DNA of 64,000 nt, from contig JAOSJO010000025.1 in the NCBI GenBank assembly GCA_027494055.1, positions 483,329-547,328 of the forward strand. Direction: 5' to 3'. The notes beneath the pieces are model-generated. The model saw nothing but the letters and a program-made list of their open reading frames with translations, made no database searches and had not been told where the DNA came from. Numbering within the stretch: the stretch's first letter is position 1; each line of letters opens with the position of its first letter. Source of the stretch: Anaerolineae bacterium. Lineage in GTDB: Bacteria > Chloroflexota > Anaerolineae > Aggregatilineales > JAFGMM01. Below are positions 24,858 through 35,486 of the stretch, piece by piece. A program made the translations under genes and the position numbers.

Positions 24858-26946
24858 ATGGGTGACGAATTACATGATCAGTCGCGCAAGGTCAACACCG
24901 AAGGCGGTCCCTACTTCGAGAACCTGACCATCGTCTACCGGCAGGATGCCGCCCCTGTTGAGCGCTACCTGCGCACCATCCTCGAATCGCCCAACCGTCC
25001 CTGGTGCGACTACCGCAACCTCAAGGCACGCTACATCGACCTGCGCGGCGATGCTGTGTACCAGCGCCGCCACGAATTCGACTTCCCACTCGTTCCTACT
25101 GCGTTGAGCTGGCTCGCGGCACAGGGCAATGCCGAACCGGAGCCGGTCGAGTCGATCATGGACGCCATCAAGCAACATGAGCGAATCGCGCTGCTCGGCG
25201 ACCCCGGCGCGGGCAAGTCCACGACGTTGCAGGTGCTCCTCGTCGATGCGGCGGAGGCATGTCTCAAAGACCCTATCAACAACCCACTGCCGGTATACCT
25301 GCGGCTGGGTGCATGGCCCGAAAAAAGTGGAGACACTGCGCGACTGGGTAGGACGTTACTTCCAAGATCATGCTATCCGCGACGTACCACTAGCGCGGAA
25401 CGTGTTGCTACTTCTCGATGGCCTCAACGAGATGGGAGCACGCGACCGTGCGGCGCGTGTGAAGTCCATTGGCGCGTTTCTAGAGGAGTATGAGAGCACG
25501 CGCATGGTGGTGACGTGTCGGCAGCATGATTACGCTGATGAAATACAAAAGATATTGGATCTTGACCGACTGGTTGCTCAACCGCTCAACAATGATCGGA
25601 TACGGCGGTTCCTAAATGCCTATATCCGTGACAAGGCGCGGGCAAGGGCACTGTGGAAGGAGATTCAGCCTTCAGACTATGCGTGGAGGGATGAAAGACA
25701 GCGCTCTCTGCTCGAACTCGCGCGCAATCCCTACCTCCTTACTATCGTGGCACTGATTTACGAGCGAGACAAGCGGTTGCCAGAGAGCACAACTGACCTG
25801 TTTCGGCAGATAGTAACTGAACGCTGGTTGCACGAAGCGGGACAAAAAGAGAACCCTGAAGCATCGAAGGTTCACGACTTCACGTTTCATGAATTTACAG
25901 AGGGACTTGGCAATCTGGCGTTTGCTATGGTTGACGAAGGGGCCAGCACCACCGTCAACTTGGCATGGGCCAGAAAGCGTTTACGACGGCCTGTTATTGG
26001 GCGGCACTTCTTGCTCGAACCTCTCTATCCACCTGCAACGAGACGCGCTGATGACTTGCTGCGGGTTGGCGAGGCGTGCAGTGTGTTAACTATCACCACC
26101 AACCAAATTCGATTCTTCCACCAGTTGATGCAGGAGTATTTCGCAGCGCTGGCTATGGATTGGCGCAGGGGTTTGACGATATCGATTGACCGGTGGGAAA
26201 TGTTGGTGATGCGCGCCAATATGAGTGAGGCAGCCCGTGATGAAGTGCTTGTAGTTTGTATTGCTGGTCTCGGAAATACGGACAGTCGAATGCGCTGGGC
26301 AGTTGCAAATGCAATGAGCGAGATAAGGGATGCGCGGGCAGTGGAGCCGTTAATCAACGCCTTGCGTGATGCAAATGGACGGGTGCGTATAGCTGCTGCG
26401 CATGCACTTGGACGGATTGGTGATGTACGGGCAATTGAACCGTTGATTGTGGCTCTTCGTGACAAACAACATATTGACTCCTATGTCGAAGCACTAGGAC
26501 TGTTTGGAGAGCCAGCGGTTGAGCCTTTGGTCAAGGTCATACTGAAGACAGAGGATGCTTCGATACGCCAAGCTGCTACGGAAGCGTTAAAGCTAATTGG
26601 TAAGCCAGCAGCGAGTCCTCTAATTGCAGTTTTGAACAATGCTAATTGGAGTGTGCGCGAGAAAGCCTTGGATGCGTTAATCCAAATGGGAGAGATATCC
26701 GTGGAATCCATTGTTGCCGCTTTGCACGGCGTAGATTTGGAAATGCACAGCTTTATCGAGGATGCGATGCATCATCAAGGCGACTTCGCCGATCCTACTA
26801 CTGCGCTTAACTTCTTTGACGTTCTTGAGGATAACACTGTTTTGCAATCGCACACGCGCTTCCGTGAGATTCTTGCCGAAGCATTACGTGAAATCGGCAC
26901 GCCGGAGGCGCGCGCCGCGTTACGCGAACATGGCTTTGATGCCTGA
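24858..26946 (+). CDS. NACHT NTPase with C-terminal HEAT repeats (NLR-like), frameshifted
   Basis: About 696 residues. A short N-terminal segment ends in 'DYRNLKARYIDLRG'. The NACHT domain has Walker A 'GDPGAGKSTT' (114-123) and Walker B 'LLLLDGLNEMG', then the sensor-like 'RMVVTCRQHDYAD' and 'LARNPYLLTIVALIYERD' motifs. From about residue 475 five or six PBS-lyase-type HEAT repeats follow (e.g. 'AVEPLINALRDANGRVRIAA'). Bacterial NACHT proteins of this plan include anti-phage NLR-like systems, but no separate effector domain is visible. The frame changes in the A run 25,321-25,326; five As give 'WPEKVETLRDW'. Its visibly lower GC suggests transfer. Confidence 0.88.
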
Positions 26947-26953
26947 AGGAGCT

Positions 26954-27181
26954 TTACGGTTGCCTGTCCAGGTAGCGCATGGCCTCGTCGAAGGCGGCAT
27001 CGCCAGCAAACACGCCCGACAGCGCCAGGAACGCATCGACTGCCGCCGGGTCGGGCTGCCGCGCGACATACTCAACGGCGACTACAACCCGGTCGCCCTC
27101 CTGCAAGTTCAGCGCTTTGAGCAGGTCTTCGGGCAGGCCGAGGATCGGTTTGTCGGTGTGCTTGACCGTGAAGTGCTCCAT
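26954..27181 (-). CDS. SpoVT/AbrB-type antitoxin-like DNA-binding protein
   Basis: 75 residues. The N-terminal half has the swapped-hairpin pattern 'KPILGLPEDLLKALNLQEGD' followed by 'RVVVAVE', as in AbrB/MazE-type antitoxins. The C-terminal half ('DPAAVDAFLALSGVFAGD') would be the toxin-binding part. No toxin gene lies on either side: the NACHT gene ends eight bases away in the convergent direction and a peptidase gene lies upstream. TACAAT occurs 32 bases before the ATG, with CGGAG as ribosome site. Confidence 0.75.
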   Translation of the reverse strand: MEHFTVKHTDKPILGLPEDLLKALNLQEGDRVVVAVEYVARQPDPAAVDAFLALSGVFAGDAAFDEAMRYLDRQP

Positions 27182-27225
27182 GATGGTACTCCGCTACACC
27201 CCTACCACTCACATTGTAGCACAGA

Positions 27226-28447
27226 TCACGGCAGCTCAATCTCCACCCAGTTGACGCGCTCCCGGTACACCGTCACCGGCTGGCGGAGCTTGCGGTCGCC
27301 CAGGTGGAGGATAAGCGTGTAGTCGCCTTCGGGCAGGTCGCCGATGGCGAAGTTCTCCTCAAGCTGGTCGTCGCCCCAGACCCCCTCGCTGTAGGTGGCG
27401 AGGTCGCGCACGATGCCCGGCGCGCTCACCGTGAGCGCCAGCCCTTCGACCAGGTTGCCCTCCGCGTCGGTGATGCGCCCGGCGAGCACGCCGAAGCCGT
27501 CAAAGTTCTGAATCCACAGGTCGGGGTTGCGGACCGCGCCGTAATCATACGGGTCGGCGACGCGGACCTCGAAGTGCAGGTGCGCGCCGATGGCGACGCC
27601 GGTCGCGCCCACCAGCCCGATCTGGTCATAGCGGTCTACGCGCTGCCCGGCCTGCACGCTCACCTTGGACAGGTGCCCGTAGAGCGTGAAGACAAGCTGC
27701 CCATCGGCGGTGGTGAAGTCGTGCGAGATCACGACCACGTTGCCGTAGAAGTCCGGCTCCGGCCCGAAGACGCGGTCGGTGTCCGGCCCGGCGTAGAGCA
27801 CGGTCCCATCGGCGACGGCGCGGACCGGCGTGCCGTTCGGGTTCATCAGGTCCATGCCATGGTGCACGCGATAGTTGCCGCCGCCGGTGCTCCCGTACGG
27901 GTAGTTGCGCGAGACCCAGTTGGTGTGCTCCGGGTCGAAGGGCCGCTCCATGAGGAAGTGATCCTGGAACGGCGCGGCGCTGATCAGCAGCGGCAGCGGG
28001 CTGGCGGTGGCGTTCGGCGCGCCGCCGGCCAGCGGCGCGAGGGTCGGGGTGTCCGTCATCGTCGGGGAGGGCGTCGGCGTGGGCGAGACCGTCGCGCTCC
28101 CGACCAGGGTCGGCATGGCGAGGGTCGGCAGCGCGGTCCGGCTGACCGGGATCGCCACGCTGTCGAGGCCGCTGCCGGCGCGCGTCGCGGTGGCGGTTGG
28201 GGGAAGCGGTGGCGGTTGCGGTCCGTGTCGGCGTTGCGGTCCGCGTCGCCGGCGCGGCGTTCGTAGGGCTTGCGGTCGGGAAGGTGCGCGCGTACAACAC
28301 GACGAAGGTCGGCGTCGCGCTCGGGTCGGTCAGGGACGCCTCTCCGGCGGCCTGGTCGGATGCCCCGGCGGGGAAGAAACCCGCGCTGCACGCGGTCAGG
28401 AGCAGCCCGGCAAGCGTCAGAACGATGAGCCGGCGGTGTCGCAACAA
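27226..28447 (-). CDS. M23 peptidase lipoprotein, frameshifted
   Basis: About 407 residues. The N-terminus 'RHRRLIVLTLAGLLLTAC' carries a lipobox (LTAC), so the protein is lipid-anchored outside the membrane. A long Thr/Pro/Ala linker follows, then the LytM domain with 'YRVHHGMDLMNPNG' (His, Asp ligands) and 'GAHLHFEVRV' (HxH). A C-terminal beta domain ('FAIGDLPEGDYTLILHLGDR') resembles carboxypeptidase-regulatory-like folds. The frame changes in the G run 28,199-28,203. The start appears to be TTG at 28,444 or 28,447, behind GAGGCAGG. It may trim peptidoglycan peptides. Confidence 0.85.
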
Positions 28448-28467
28448 GGGCCTGCCTCGCCTCTCGC

Positions 28468-30051
28468 CTATTTCAGTTCGGCGCGCGCTTCGAGCGTCGC
28501 CATCACCCGCCGGTAGGCGACCCGCGCCCGGTCGCGCACAGCCACGACCTCGCCCCGCACCTGGCCGGCGAGGTGCGCGTTGGCGAACTCCTTCACGTTG
28601 ACGAGCACGTTCAACGTCGCGCCCTCGACGGCAGCCAGCCCCACCTGCGCGGCGACGCCGGCGTCGCTGGACGCGTTGACATTGCCCTTCTCGGCCACCG
28701 TCTCGGCGAGCTGGAGGCAATCCAGCGCGAGCCGGGCCACGTGCAGCGGCGCGTTCGCCGCGCGCATGTACGCCGCCTGGATCTGCTCGGCGCGCTTGGG
28801 GTCCTCTTTGTCGATCTTGTAGGCCGCCATCACCAGGTTGAACGCCTCCACGTCCTCGGCGATGGCGTCGGTCAGCGCGGCGGTGAGCTGGTCGGCGCGC
28901 TCGGCCACCTGGCGCATCTCGTCCTCGACCTCCGCATAGCGCCGCTTGCCCACCGTCACGCGCGCGACCATCGCCGCCAGCGCCGCCGAAAGCGCGCCAC
29001 AGAGCGCCGCCACCGCGCCGCCGCCCGGCGTGGCCGTGCCCTCGGCCACGGCCTGGATGAAACCCTCCGGGCGCAGCGGCGACTCCGGCGCGCGCCGCGC
29101 GCCTGACGGGAGGATGCGCACCGTCTCTTCGGCGGCGGCCCGCGCCGCCGCGTCGCTGAGGAGTTCCGTCAGCCGGTTCTCGATGATTTGCTCCGGCTTG
29201 AGGTTGTCCAGTTGCAGGTACCACTGCGCGCTCTCGACGAGCGCCGCCTGCGGGATCATGCCAACCAGTTCACTGTCCACCACGCGCGCGCCGTAGCGCC
29301 CGGCCTCGCGGCGGATGAGTTCAACCACGCGGTGCAGCGGCGTCTTCTCGAAGTTGGTGAAGTTCATCGACACCTGCGCCCGGCCCTCGACCAGCAGCCC
29401 CAGCGCCTTGAGGTACCGCATCCCGCCGCCGGAGTGGCGGATCGCCCTGGCAATCTTCTTCGCGACCTCGACATCGTCCGTGTCGAGATACACGTTGAAC
29501 GCAATCAGGAACGGGCGCGCGCCGATCACCGTCGCGCCGGCGCTGCCCAGCGCCGCCGGGCCGAAGTCGGGCTTGCGGTCTGGGTCGGTCTGGATCACCT
29601 CGCGCAGGCCCTCGAACTCGCCCCGGCGGATGTCTTCGAGGTTCACGCGGTCAGGGCGCGCGGCGGCGGCCTCGTAGAAGTACACCGGAATGCCGAGTTC
29701 CTCGCCCACGCGCTGCCCCACGCGCCGCGCGATCTGCACGCAGTCGTCGAGCGAGACGCCGCGCAGCGGCACGAAGGGGCACACGTCGGTCGCGCCGATC
29801 CGGGGATGTTCGCCCTGGTGCTCGTTGAGGTCGATCAGGTGAGATGCTTTCTCAATCGCCGCGAACGCCGCCGCCTCGACGTGTTCGGGCGCGCCGACAA
29901 AGGTCACCACCGAGCGGTTGTGATCCGCGTCGCTGCTGTAATCGAGCACGTGGACGGGCGCGGCGCGCTGGATCGCGTCGATGATCGCCTGCACCGTCTC
30001 CGGGCGGCGGCCTTCGCTGAAGTTGGGCACACACTCAACCAGTCGGTTCAC
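28468..30051 (-). CDS. ftcD: bifunctional glutamate formiminotransferase / formiminotetrahydrofolate cyclodeaminase
   Basis: 527 residues and uninterrupted. The formiminotransferase N domain (about 1-180; 'LVECVPNFSEGRRPETVQAI', catalytic His in 'EHPRIGATDVCPFVPLRG') and C domain (about 181-300) are followed by the helical cyclodeaminase domain (about 325-525; 'GTATPGGGAVAALCGALSAA'). It moves the formimino group from formiminoglutamate to tetrahydrofolate and converts it to methenyl-THF plus ammonia, at the end of histidine degradation. No hut genes are nearby. The start is preceded by AAAGGGG and a TATAAT box 40 bases upstream. Confidence 0.95.
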   Translation of the reverse strand: MNRLVECVPNFSEGRRPETVQAIIDAIQRAAPVHVLDYSSDADHNRSVVTFVGAPEHVEAAAFAAIEKASHLIDLNEHQGEHPRIGATDVCPFVPLRGVSLDDCVQIARRVGQRVGEELGIPVYFYEAAAARPDRVNLEDIRRGEFEGLREVIQTDPDRKPDFGPAALGSAGATVIGARPFLIAFNVYLDTDDVEVAKKIARAIRHSGGGMRYLKALGLLVEGRAQVSMNFTNFEKTPLHRVVELIRREAGRYGARVVDSELVGMIPQAALVESAQWYLQLDNLKPEQIIENRLTELLSDAAARAAAEETVRILPSGARRAPESPLRPEGFIQAVAEGTATPGGGAVAALCGALSAALAAMVARVTVGKRRYAEVEDEMRQVAERADQLTAALTDAIAEDVEAFNLVMAAYKIDKEDPKRAEQIQAAYMRAANAPLHVARLALDCLQLAETVAEKGNVNASSDAGVAAQVGLAAVEGATLNVLVNVKEFANAHLAGQVRGEVVAVRDRARVAYRRVMATLEARAELK

Positions 30052-30090
30052 GAGTCCCCCTTTAGGGCATCTTTGCGGCGCACGGGGCGA

Positions 30091-30096
30091 ATTATA
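30091..30096 (-). promoter_or_regulatory. -10 box for ftcD
   Basis: A perfect TATAAT on the minus strand, 40 bases upstream of the ftcD start. Confidence 0.5.
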
Positions 30097-30163
30097 CCGA
30101 ACAATGCGGCGCGTGACAGGCTCCGGTAACGAGATGCTAACCGCGCGCCGGGCCTATTCCCAG

Positions 30164-30169
30164 TACAAT
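30164..30169 (+). promoter_or_regulatory. -10 box of a leaderless transcript (M50-cNMP gene)
   Basis: TACAAT, six bases, ATG. The spacing is the same as for the kinase gene at 23.4 kb and the sigma factor at 39.1 kb. Confidence 0.6.
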
Positions 30170-30175
30170 AGGCTT

Positions 30176-33100
30176 ATGGACGCCCCAGACGCGCAACTGC
30201 CAAACGGCATCTGGCGCTGGCTCGGCGCGCACGTGAGCGACGCGGAATACCGCCCGCACGCCGACCCCGCCGTGACCGTCCGCCGCCTCGACGAAGACGG
30301 CGCGACGCACTACGTGCTGCGCCAGAGTAACAGCTACCTCCGCCTGGACGAGCGCGAGTACGCGCTCTGGCAGCAAATGGACGGCGCGCGCACGGTCAGG
30401 GACCTGGTCGTGTTTTACTTTACCGCGTTCGGGTCGTTTGGCTATGCGCGCGTGGCGCAGCTCGTGGCCGACCTCAAGGCGGGCGGGTTCCTGGTGGACA
30501 AGCCGGCGTATGCCTACCGGTCCATCCGGGAGGCGCTGGCCGCGCGCGACCCCGGCTACGCGGGCCAGCAGGCGGCGCGCGCGTTCCTCGCGCGCCAGTT
30601 CCCCCTCACCGAACTCGACCCCTATTTCACCCGGCTGTACCGGCGCGTGGGCCGCTATCTCTTCCACTGGCTGACGCTGACGGTGCTCGGCGCGCTGGCC
30701 GTCGCCGGGTTCGTCGTGTTTCTCTACCTGCTGGCGCGGTTCCCGACCGTCGCCGCCGGGCGCGAGGGCGACGGCGGTTCGGTGTTGGGCGGCCTGCTGA
30801 CGCTCCTCGTCGCCAGCGCCGCCCTCCTCGTCGTCCACGAGCACGCGCACGCGCTCACCACCAAGCACTTCGGGCGGCGCGTGCCCGTCGGCGGGGTGAT
30901 GATCTACTACGGGATGCCGGCGTTCTACGTGAACCTCATGGACATCTGGATGGAGCCGAAGGGCGCGCGCGTCCTGGTCACTGCCGCCGGCCCGATCTCC
31001 GACGCGGTGGTGGGCGGCGTGTGCAGCCTGCTCGCATTCGGCGCGGCGTCGCAGGGGCATGGCGCGAGCGGCGCGCTGTTCCTCGCCGCGCTGACCGCCT
31101 ACATCAGCGTCTACACCAACCTCAACCCGCTGCTTGAGCTGGACGGCTACCTGATCTTGCAGGACTGGCTCGGCATCGCGCGGCTGCGCGAGCGCGCGTT
31201 TGCGTTCCTCCGGGCCGGGCTGTGGCAGAAGCTGCGCGGCGCGGGCGAGGCCGAACCGGGGGCCGCCGGCGCGGCGTCAGGGCGCGGCCTCGCCGGCCGG
31301 CTGCGCGCGCGCCTGCGCAGCCTGAGCCGCGAGGAGCGCATCTTCACGGCGTTCGGCGCGCTGGCGCTCTTCTACTCGGCCTACAGCATCTGGCTCGCGC
31401 TGTTCTTCTGGCAGAACTACATCACGCGCATCTTCGCCGACCTGTGGCAGGGCGCGGCGCTCCCTGGGCGGCTGGCGCTGCTCGCGGTAGCGGCGGCGGC
31501 GCTGGTCGCTTTGGCCGGGCTGGCGGGGCTGTGGCTCTGGCGCAGCCTGCGCCTGCAGCGCGAGTGGCTGGAACAGCGCGGGGCCTTCGCGGACTGGCGG
31601 CGGGTTTTTGCGGCGCTGGGCCTGTGTGCCGTGGGGTTGCTCCTCGTGACAGCGCTTGCGCCGCCGGCGGGGCAGGCCTTCTACCTGCGCTGGATGCCGG
31701 CCGCGCTGCTGCTGCTCGCGGCGGCGGGGTTCGCGCGCGCGGCGGCGGCGTACTGGGGCGCGCGGTTCCGCCGGCTGCTCGCCGGCCTCGGCCTTGCGCT
31801 GGCGGCGGCGGCGCTGGCGCGCGCGCCCGGCGACCTGACAGAAATGCGCACGCTGGCCGTCCTCGCCGCCGTGATGGTCCTGCCCGGCGCGGTGGCCGCC
31901 TCCAGCCACGAAGACCAGGCCCTGATCCGCCCCCGCGAGCGCCGCGCGGCGTGGGTGGCGCTCGGCGCGGCGTTCCTGGCCGTCACGGGCGCGCTGTGGG
32001 CCGGCCCGGCAGAGGCGGCGTTACTCGACCGGCTGGCCGCCACCGGCGCGGAGGCGGCGCTCTTCGCCTTCCTGCTGTGCAGCGCGCCGTGGGCGCTGGG
32101 GTACCAGGGAACGCCCTACGGCCCGACGTGGCTGACGATCACCGCCGCCGCCGCGCTGACCGCGCTGCTCATCCTGGCCCTGTACGTCGCGCCGGGGAGC
32201 GCCCCCGTGCTCGACCTGTGCGCGGCGGCGCTGTGGGCGCTTGCCGGCGCGAGCTACGCCGTCTTCAGCCATCGCCTGACCGCCGTCCGCCGCCAGTTCG
32301 CGGGCGCGTCCTCGCCCGCCGCGCCGGCCCGCCTGCGCCAGGGGTTCGCGCGCCTGGTGGCCCTGCTGTTCGACAGCTACCGCCAGTCGTTCGGCGCGCG
32401 CGCCGCCGACGCGCTCAGCGACGAGATGGAAGCCATCGGCAGGGACGCAGACTGGCCGGCGACGATCTCCCAGTACCGGCTGCGCGACAACCTGGGCGAC
32501 GATGTGAGCGTCACGGGGCAGGGTGACCACTATCGCGAGCTGCTCCAGACTCTCGCCGCGCAGATGGTCGAGGTCGCGGGGCGGCCCTGCACCGCGCGCG
32601 CCGTGCAGGCCGCCTACGACGCGCTGCCCTGGCAGGAGCGCGAGGCGCTCGCCAGCTACACGCTCGCCGGCACCGCATGGGAGGGGGTGGTCACGGGGCG
32701 CGACGCCAGCGCGCGCGGCGAGCATCTGGACCTGCTCCGGCGCGCGCCGGTCTTCTCCGGCTTCGACGAAGCCGGCTTCGAGCGCCTGCTCGCGATTGTG
32801 GCGGAGGGCAGGGCCGGGCCGGGGGAGGCGCTGGCGCACGCCGGGGGAGCGGGCCGCGCGCTTCTACCTGGTGCGGCTCGGCGAGGTCGGCGCGTACCGC
32901 CGGGGGGCCGGATGGGGCGGAGGTGATGGTCGCCGAACTGCGCCGGGGCGCGACATTCGGGCACGAGGCGCTGGCGGGCCGGGGCGTCTACGACGCGACG
33001 TTTCGCGCCAACACCTACACGGAGTACCTCGTGATCGACGGGGCCGACTTCGACCCGCTGCTGCGCGCCGACACGACGCTCGCCTCGCAGGTGCGCGCCC

Positions 33101-33527
33101 GCCTCGACCTGGAAGTGGCGCTCTGGGCGATGCCGCTCTTCTCCGAATTGAGCGCGCGGGGAGATCGACGAGGTGGTGGCGCGCGCGCGCCGCCTGGAAG
33201 GTGGAGGCGGGCCAGGTGCTCGCGCGCCAGGGGGAGGCGCGCCGCGACCTGTTCATCATCATCGACGCCGCCGTCGAGGCCACCTTTGCAGGCGAGGATG
33301 GCGTCGAGCGGCAGATCGGCGTGTACGGCGCGGGCGAGCACGTGGGCGAGTACGCGCTCTTCGCCGACACGCCCTACTTTGCCACGTACCGCGTCACCCG
33401 CCCCGGCGTGATCCTGGCGCTCGACGAGCCGACCTTCGACCGCCTGGTGGCGGACCACGCGCGCATGGCGCGCTACGTGCAGCAGGTCGGCTCGGCGCGC
33501 CGGCTCATGGCGCGCGGGCGCGGTTGA
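30176..33527 (+). CDS. PqqD-like/M50 membrane metalloprotease with tandem cyclic-nucleotide-binding domains, frameshifted
   Basis: About 1,117 residues. Residues 30-125 form a PqqD-like winged helix ('NSYLRLDEREYALWQQMDG'). The M50 core follows, with zinc motif 'VVHEHAHALTTKHFGR' (H221, E222, H225) and the third ligand D323 in 'NLNPLLELDGYLI'. Some ten further membrane helices come next, then a linker and two cNMP-binding domains (about 850-980 'PVFSGFDEAGFERLL', and 985-1110 'QVLARQGEARRDLFIIID'). It resembles 'putative peptide zinc metalloprotease' proteins. It suggests intramembrane proteolysis gated by cAMP or a related ligand. Four to five single-base slips lie between 32,843 and 33,205, all at G runs or GC-rich spots. 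Confidence 0.85.
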
Positions 33528-33655
33528 TGCACGGCGCTGCGTGCTAGAGCCTGTCACGCCACTTTGAGCTCTGGCGATGCGGCTCGCTTGGGATGCAGCC
33601 CGCGATGCGGGCCCCTTATCGGAGGGGACAAGCGTCAGCGGGCCGCTATGCGGCC

Positions 33656-34138
33656 TCAGCCGCCGTAAGACCAGCCGGTATTGCCCAACACCAGCGGGCT
33701 GGCGTCCGCGTCGTGCACGCCGGCGCTGACCACCTCGGCGATGCAGACGGTGTGATCGCCCTCCGCGTAGGTGTGCCTGATGCGCGCCTCGAACCACACC
33801 GGCGCATCGAGAAGCACCGGCGCGCCCGTCTCCGGGCCGGGGTCGAATGCGTAGCCGCCGATGCGGTCGCCCACGATTTCCGAGGCGCGGAAGAACGCCC
33901 GCGCCATCTCCTTCTGCTCCTCGCCGATCACGCTGACGGCAAACGCGCCGCTCTGCGCGATGCGCGCGTGCAGGTGGCTGTCGGCCTTGATGCCCGCCAT
34001 GATCAGCGGCGGATTGAACGACGCCTGCGACAGCCACGAGACCGTGCCGGCGGCGACCTCGCCGTCGGCGATGGCAGTCACCACGTACAGGCCGTAGGTC
34101 AGTTTGCGCAGCGCCACTTTCTTCGCTTGTTCGTCCAT
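33656..34138 (-). CDS. flavin reductase domain protein
   Basis: 160 residues of the flavin_reduct (DIM6/NTAB) family. 'KLTYGLYVVTA' and 'GTVSWLSQASFNPPLIMAGIK' form the FMN site, and 'SGAFAVSVIGEEQKEMARAF' and 'FEARIRHTYAEGDHTVCIAEV' continue the split-barrel. It reduces flavin with NAD(P)H or acts as an FMN oxidoreductase; the physiological partner is unknown. GGAGGAGCAC precedes the ATG. It follows the GHMP kinase gene in the same direction with a 32-base gap. The 128 bases between this gene and the M50 gene contain two short GC hairpins but no gene. Confidence 0.9.
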   Translation of the reverse strand: MDEQAKKVALRKLTYGLYVVTAIADGEVAAGTVSWLSQASFNPPLIMAGIKADSHLHARIAQSGAFAVSVIGEEQKEMARAFFRASEIVGDRIGGYAFDPGPETGAPVLLDAPVWFEARIRHTYAEGDHTVCIAEVVSAGVHDADASPLVLGNTGWSYGG

Positions 34139-34170
34139 TGTGCTCCTCCAGGGCGTACCCTCATCCAGGT

Positions 34171-35301
34171 TTATTCGGTTTCGACGACCAACCCTCTGCG
34201 CGCGATCTTCGGGCGGTAGACGCGCGCCTCCGTAAGTCCTTCCTCGGCGGCGGCGCGCTGCCACACTTCCATCAGCTTCCCCTCCTGGCTGGGATGCGTC
34301 AGCGCGAACACCGAGCCGCCGCCGCCCGCGCCGGTGAGCTTCGCGCCGAGCGCGCCGTTCGCCAGCGCGGCGTCGATCAGCAGGTTGTTGATCCGGCCCG
34401 CGCCCTCAGCGAACCCGCAGTAGGCCATCATCTCGTTCACCAGGCGGTGGTTCTCGTTCATCAGCGCGCCGACGGCCGGCCAGTCGCGCTCAAGCAGGGC
34501 GATCTTGCCGCGCCAGGCCGTCTCCCACGCGCCGGTCATGAAGCGCACCATCGGCGGCATCGCGCCGCCGCGCGCCATCCAGGCGTCGTGCTCCTCGATG
34601 TAGCGCGGGCGCATCCGCCCATGCACGTCGCCGGAGTCGCGCACGATGCCGGTGGAGATGACAACTAGCGGCAGCTCGTCCACCCAGTCGTCGAGGCGTT
34701 CATAGGCAACAAAGGGTTCCTCGCGCAGCGCGCGCTGGTGCAGCTTACCCCGGTAGTCGAGGTACGCGATGCCCCCGAACAGCGGCACGTAGCGGTCGGC
34801 GAAACCGCACGTGATCCCCAGTTCCTTCGCCTCGACCCGCTGCGTCAGCTCGGCGAGGAAGTAATCGTTGTGGAAGCGCGGCTCCAGGTCATAGAAGGTG
34901 CGCAGCCCGGCGAGCGCCAGCAGCACGAACAGCGACGAGCCGCCCAACCCGCTCTGGCGCGGCACGTCGGTCCACGTCGCGAGGTGGACGCCGCGCTGCA
35001 CGACCTTGGCGCGGAACTCGGCGCTGTGCTGATAGAGCCGGTTGATCGCGCCCTTCACCAGGTCGAGTTCGCCGGTGTAGGGCAGGGGCAGATGGTCGCA
35101 CGGGAACTCCTGGCGGTCCACCGGTTCGTAGCCGCCGTTGCGGTCCGCCAGGCGCTCAAGCACCAGGTCCTTCGCCGGCTGGACAAACGCGCCGGCGTAA
35201 GCGTCAATCGCAACAGAGATGGTGGCGTAGTCGCCTTCGTTCGCGTCGGAGGGGTTGCCCAGGAGGTTGATCCGGGCCGGGATGGTCAGTTTGTAGTGCA
35301 C
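34171..35301 (-). CDS. GHMP family sugar kinase
   Basis: 376 residues from a GTG start ('VHYKLTIPARINLLGNPSDA'), supported by GGAG eight bases upstream; the longer frame begins in non-protein-like sequence. The ATP-binding GHMP motif reads 'RQSGLGGSSLFVLLAL' and the C-terminal glycine motif 'LTGAGGGGSVFAL'. Its N-terminal 'NPSDANEGDYATIS' and 'DVHGRMRPRY' match sugar-1-kinases of the galactokinase/glucuronokinase/heptose-kinase branch. The exact sugar cannot be named from sequence. Confidence 0.88.
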   Translation of the reverse strand: MHYKLTIPARINLLGNPSDANEGDYATISVAIDAYAGAFVQPAKDLVLERLADRNGGYEPVDRQEFPCDHLPLPYTGELDLVKGAINRLYQHSAEFRAKVVQRGVHLATWTDVPRQSGLGGSSLFVLLALAGLRTFYDLEPRFHNDYFLAELTQRVEAKELGITCGFADRYVPLFGGIAYLDYRGKLHQRALREEPFVAYERLDDWVDELPLVVISTGIVRDSGDVHGRMRPRYIEEHDAWMARGGAMPPMVRFMTGAWETAWRGKIALLERDWPAVGALMNENHRLVNEMMAYCGFAEGAGRINNLLIDAALANGALGAKLTGAGGGGSVFALTHPSQEGKLMEVWQRAAAEEGLTEARVYRPKIARRGLVVETE

Positions 35302-35486
35302 GCGGTCTCCATGGCGGGTGCAAGAGTCAGGGCAGCCGCGAGTATAGCATAACTGTCGGGGCGCCGCCACGAAGGGCCGACATCGACACCGCGACCCCCC
35401 GCGCGCCGTTTTTCGTGGCTTGTGCGGCTTCGTGTTACAGTTGGCGGTACTTCCCCTGCATCAACCCGTAGCACGGAGCAACCCCG

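Noticed and set aside
26954..27181. Complete toxin-antitoxin pair
   Set aside because: Only the AbrB-like antitoxin is present. Neither neighbour encodes a PIN, MazF or other toxin.
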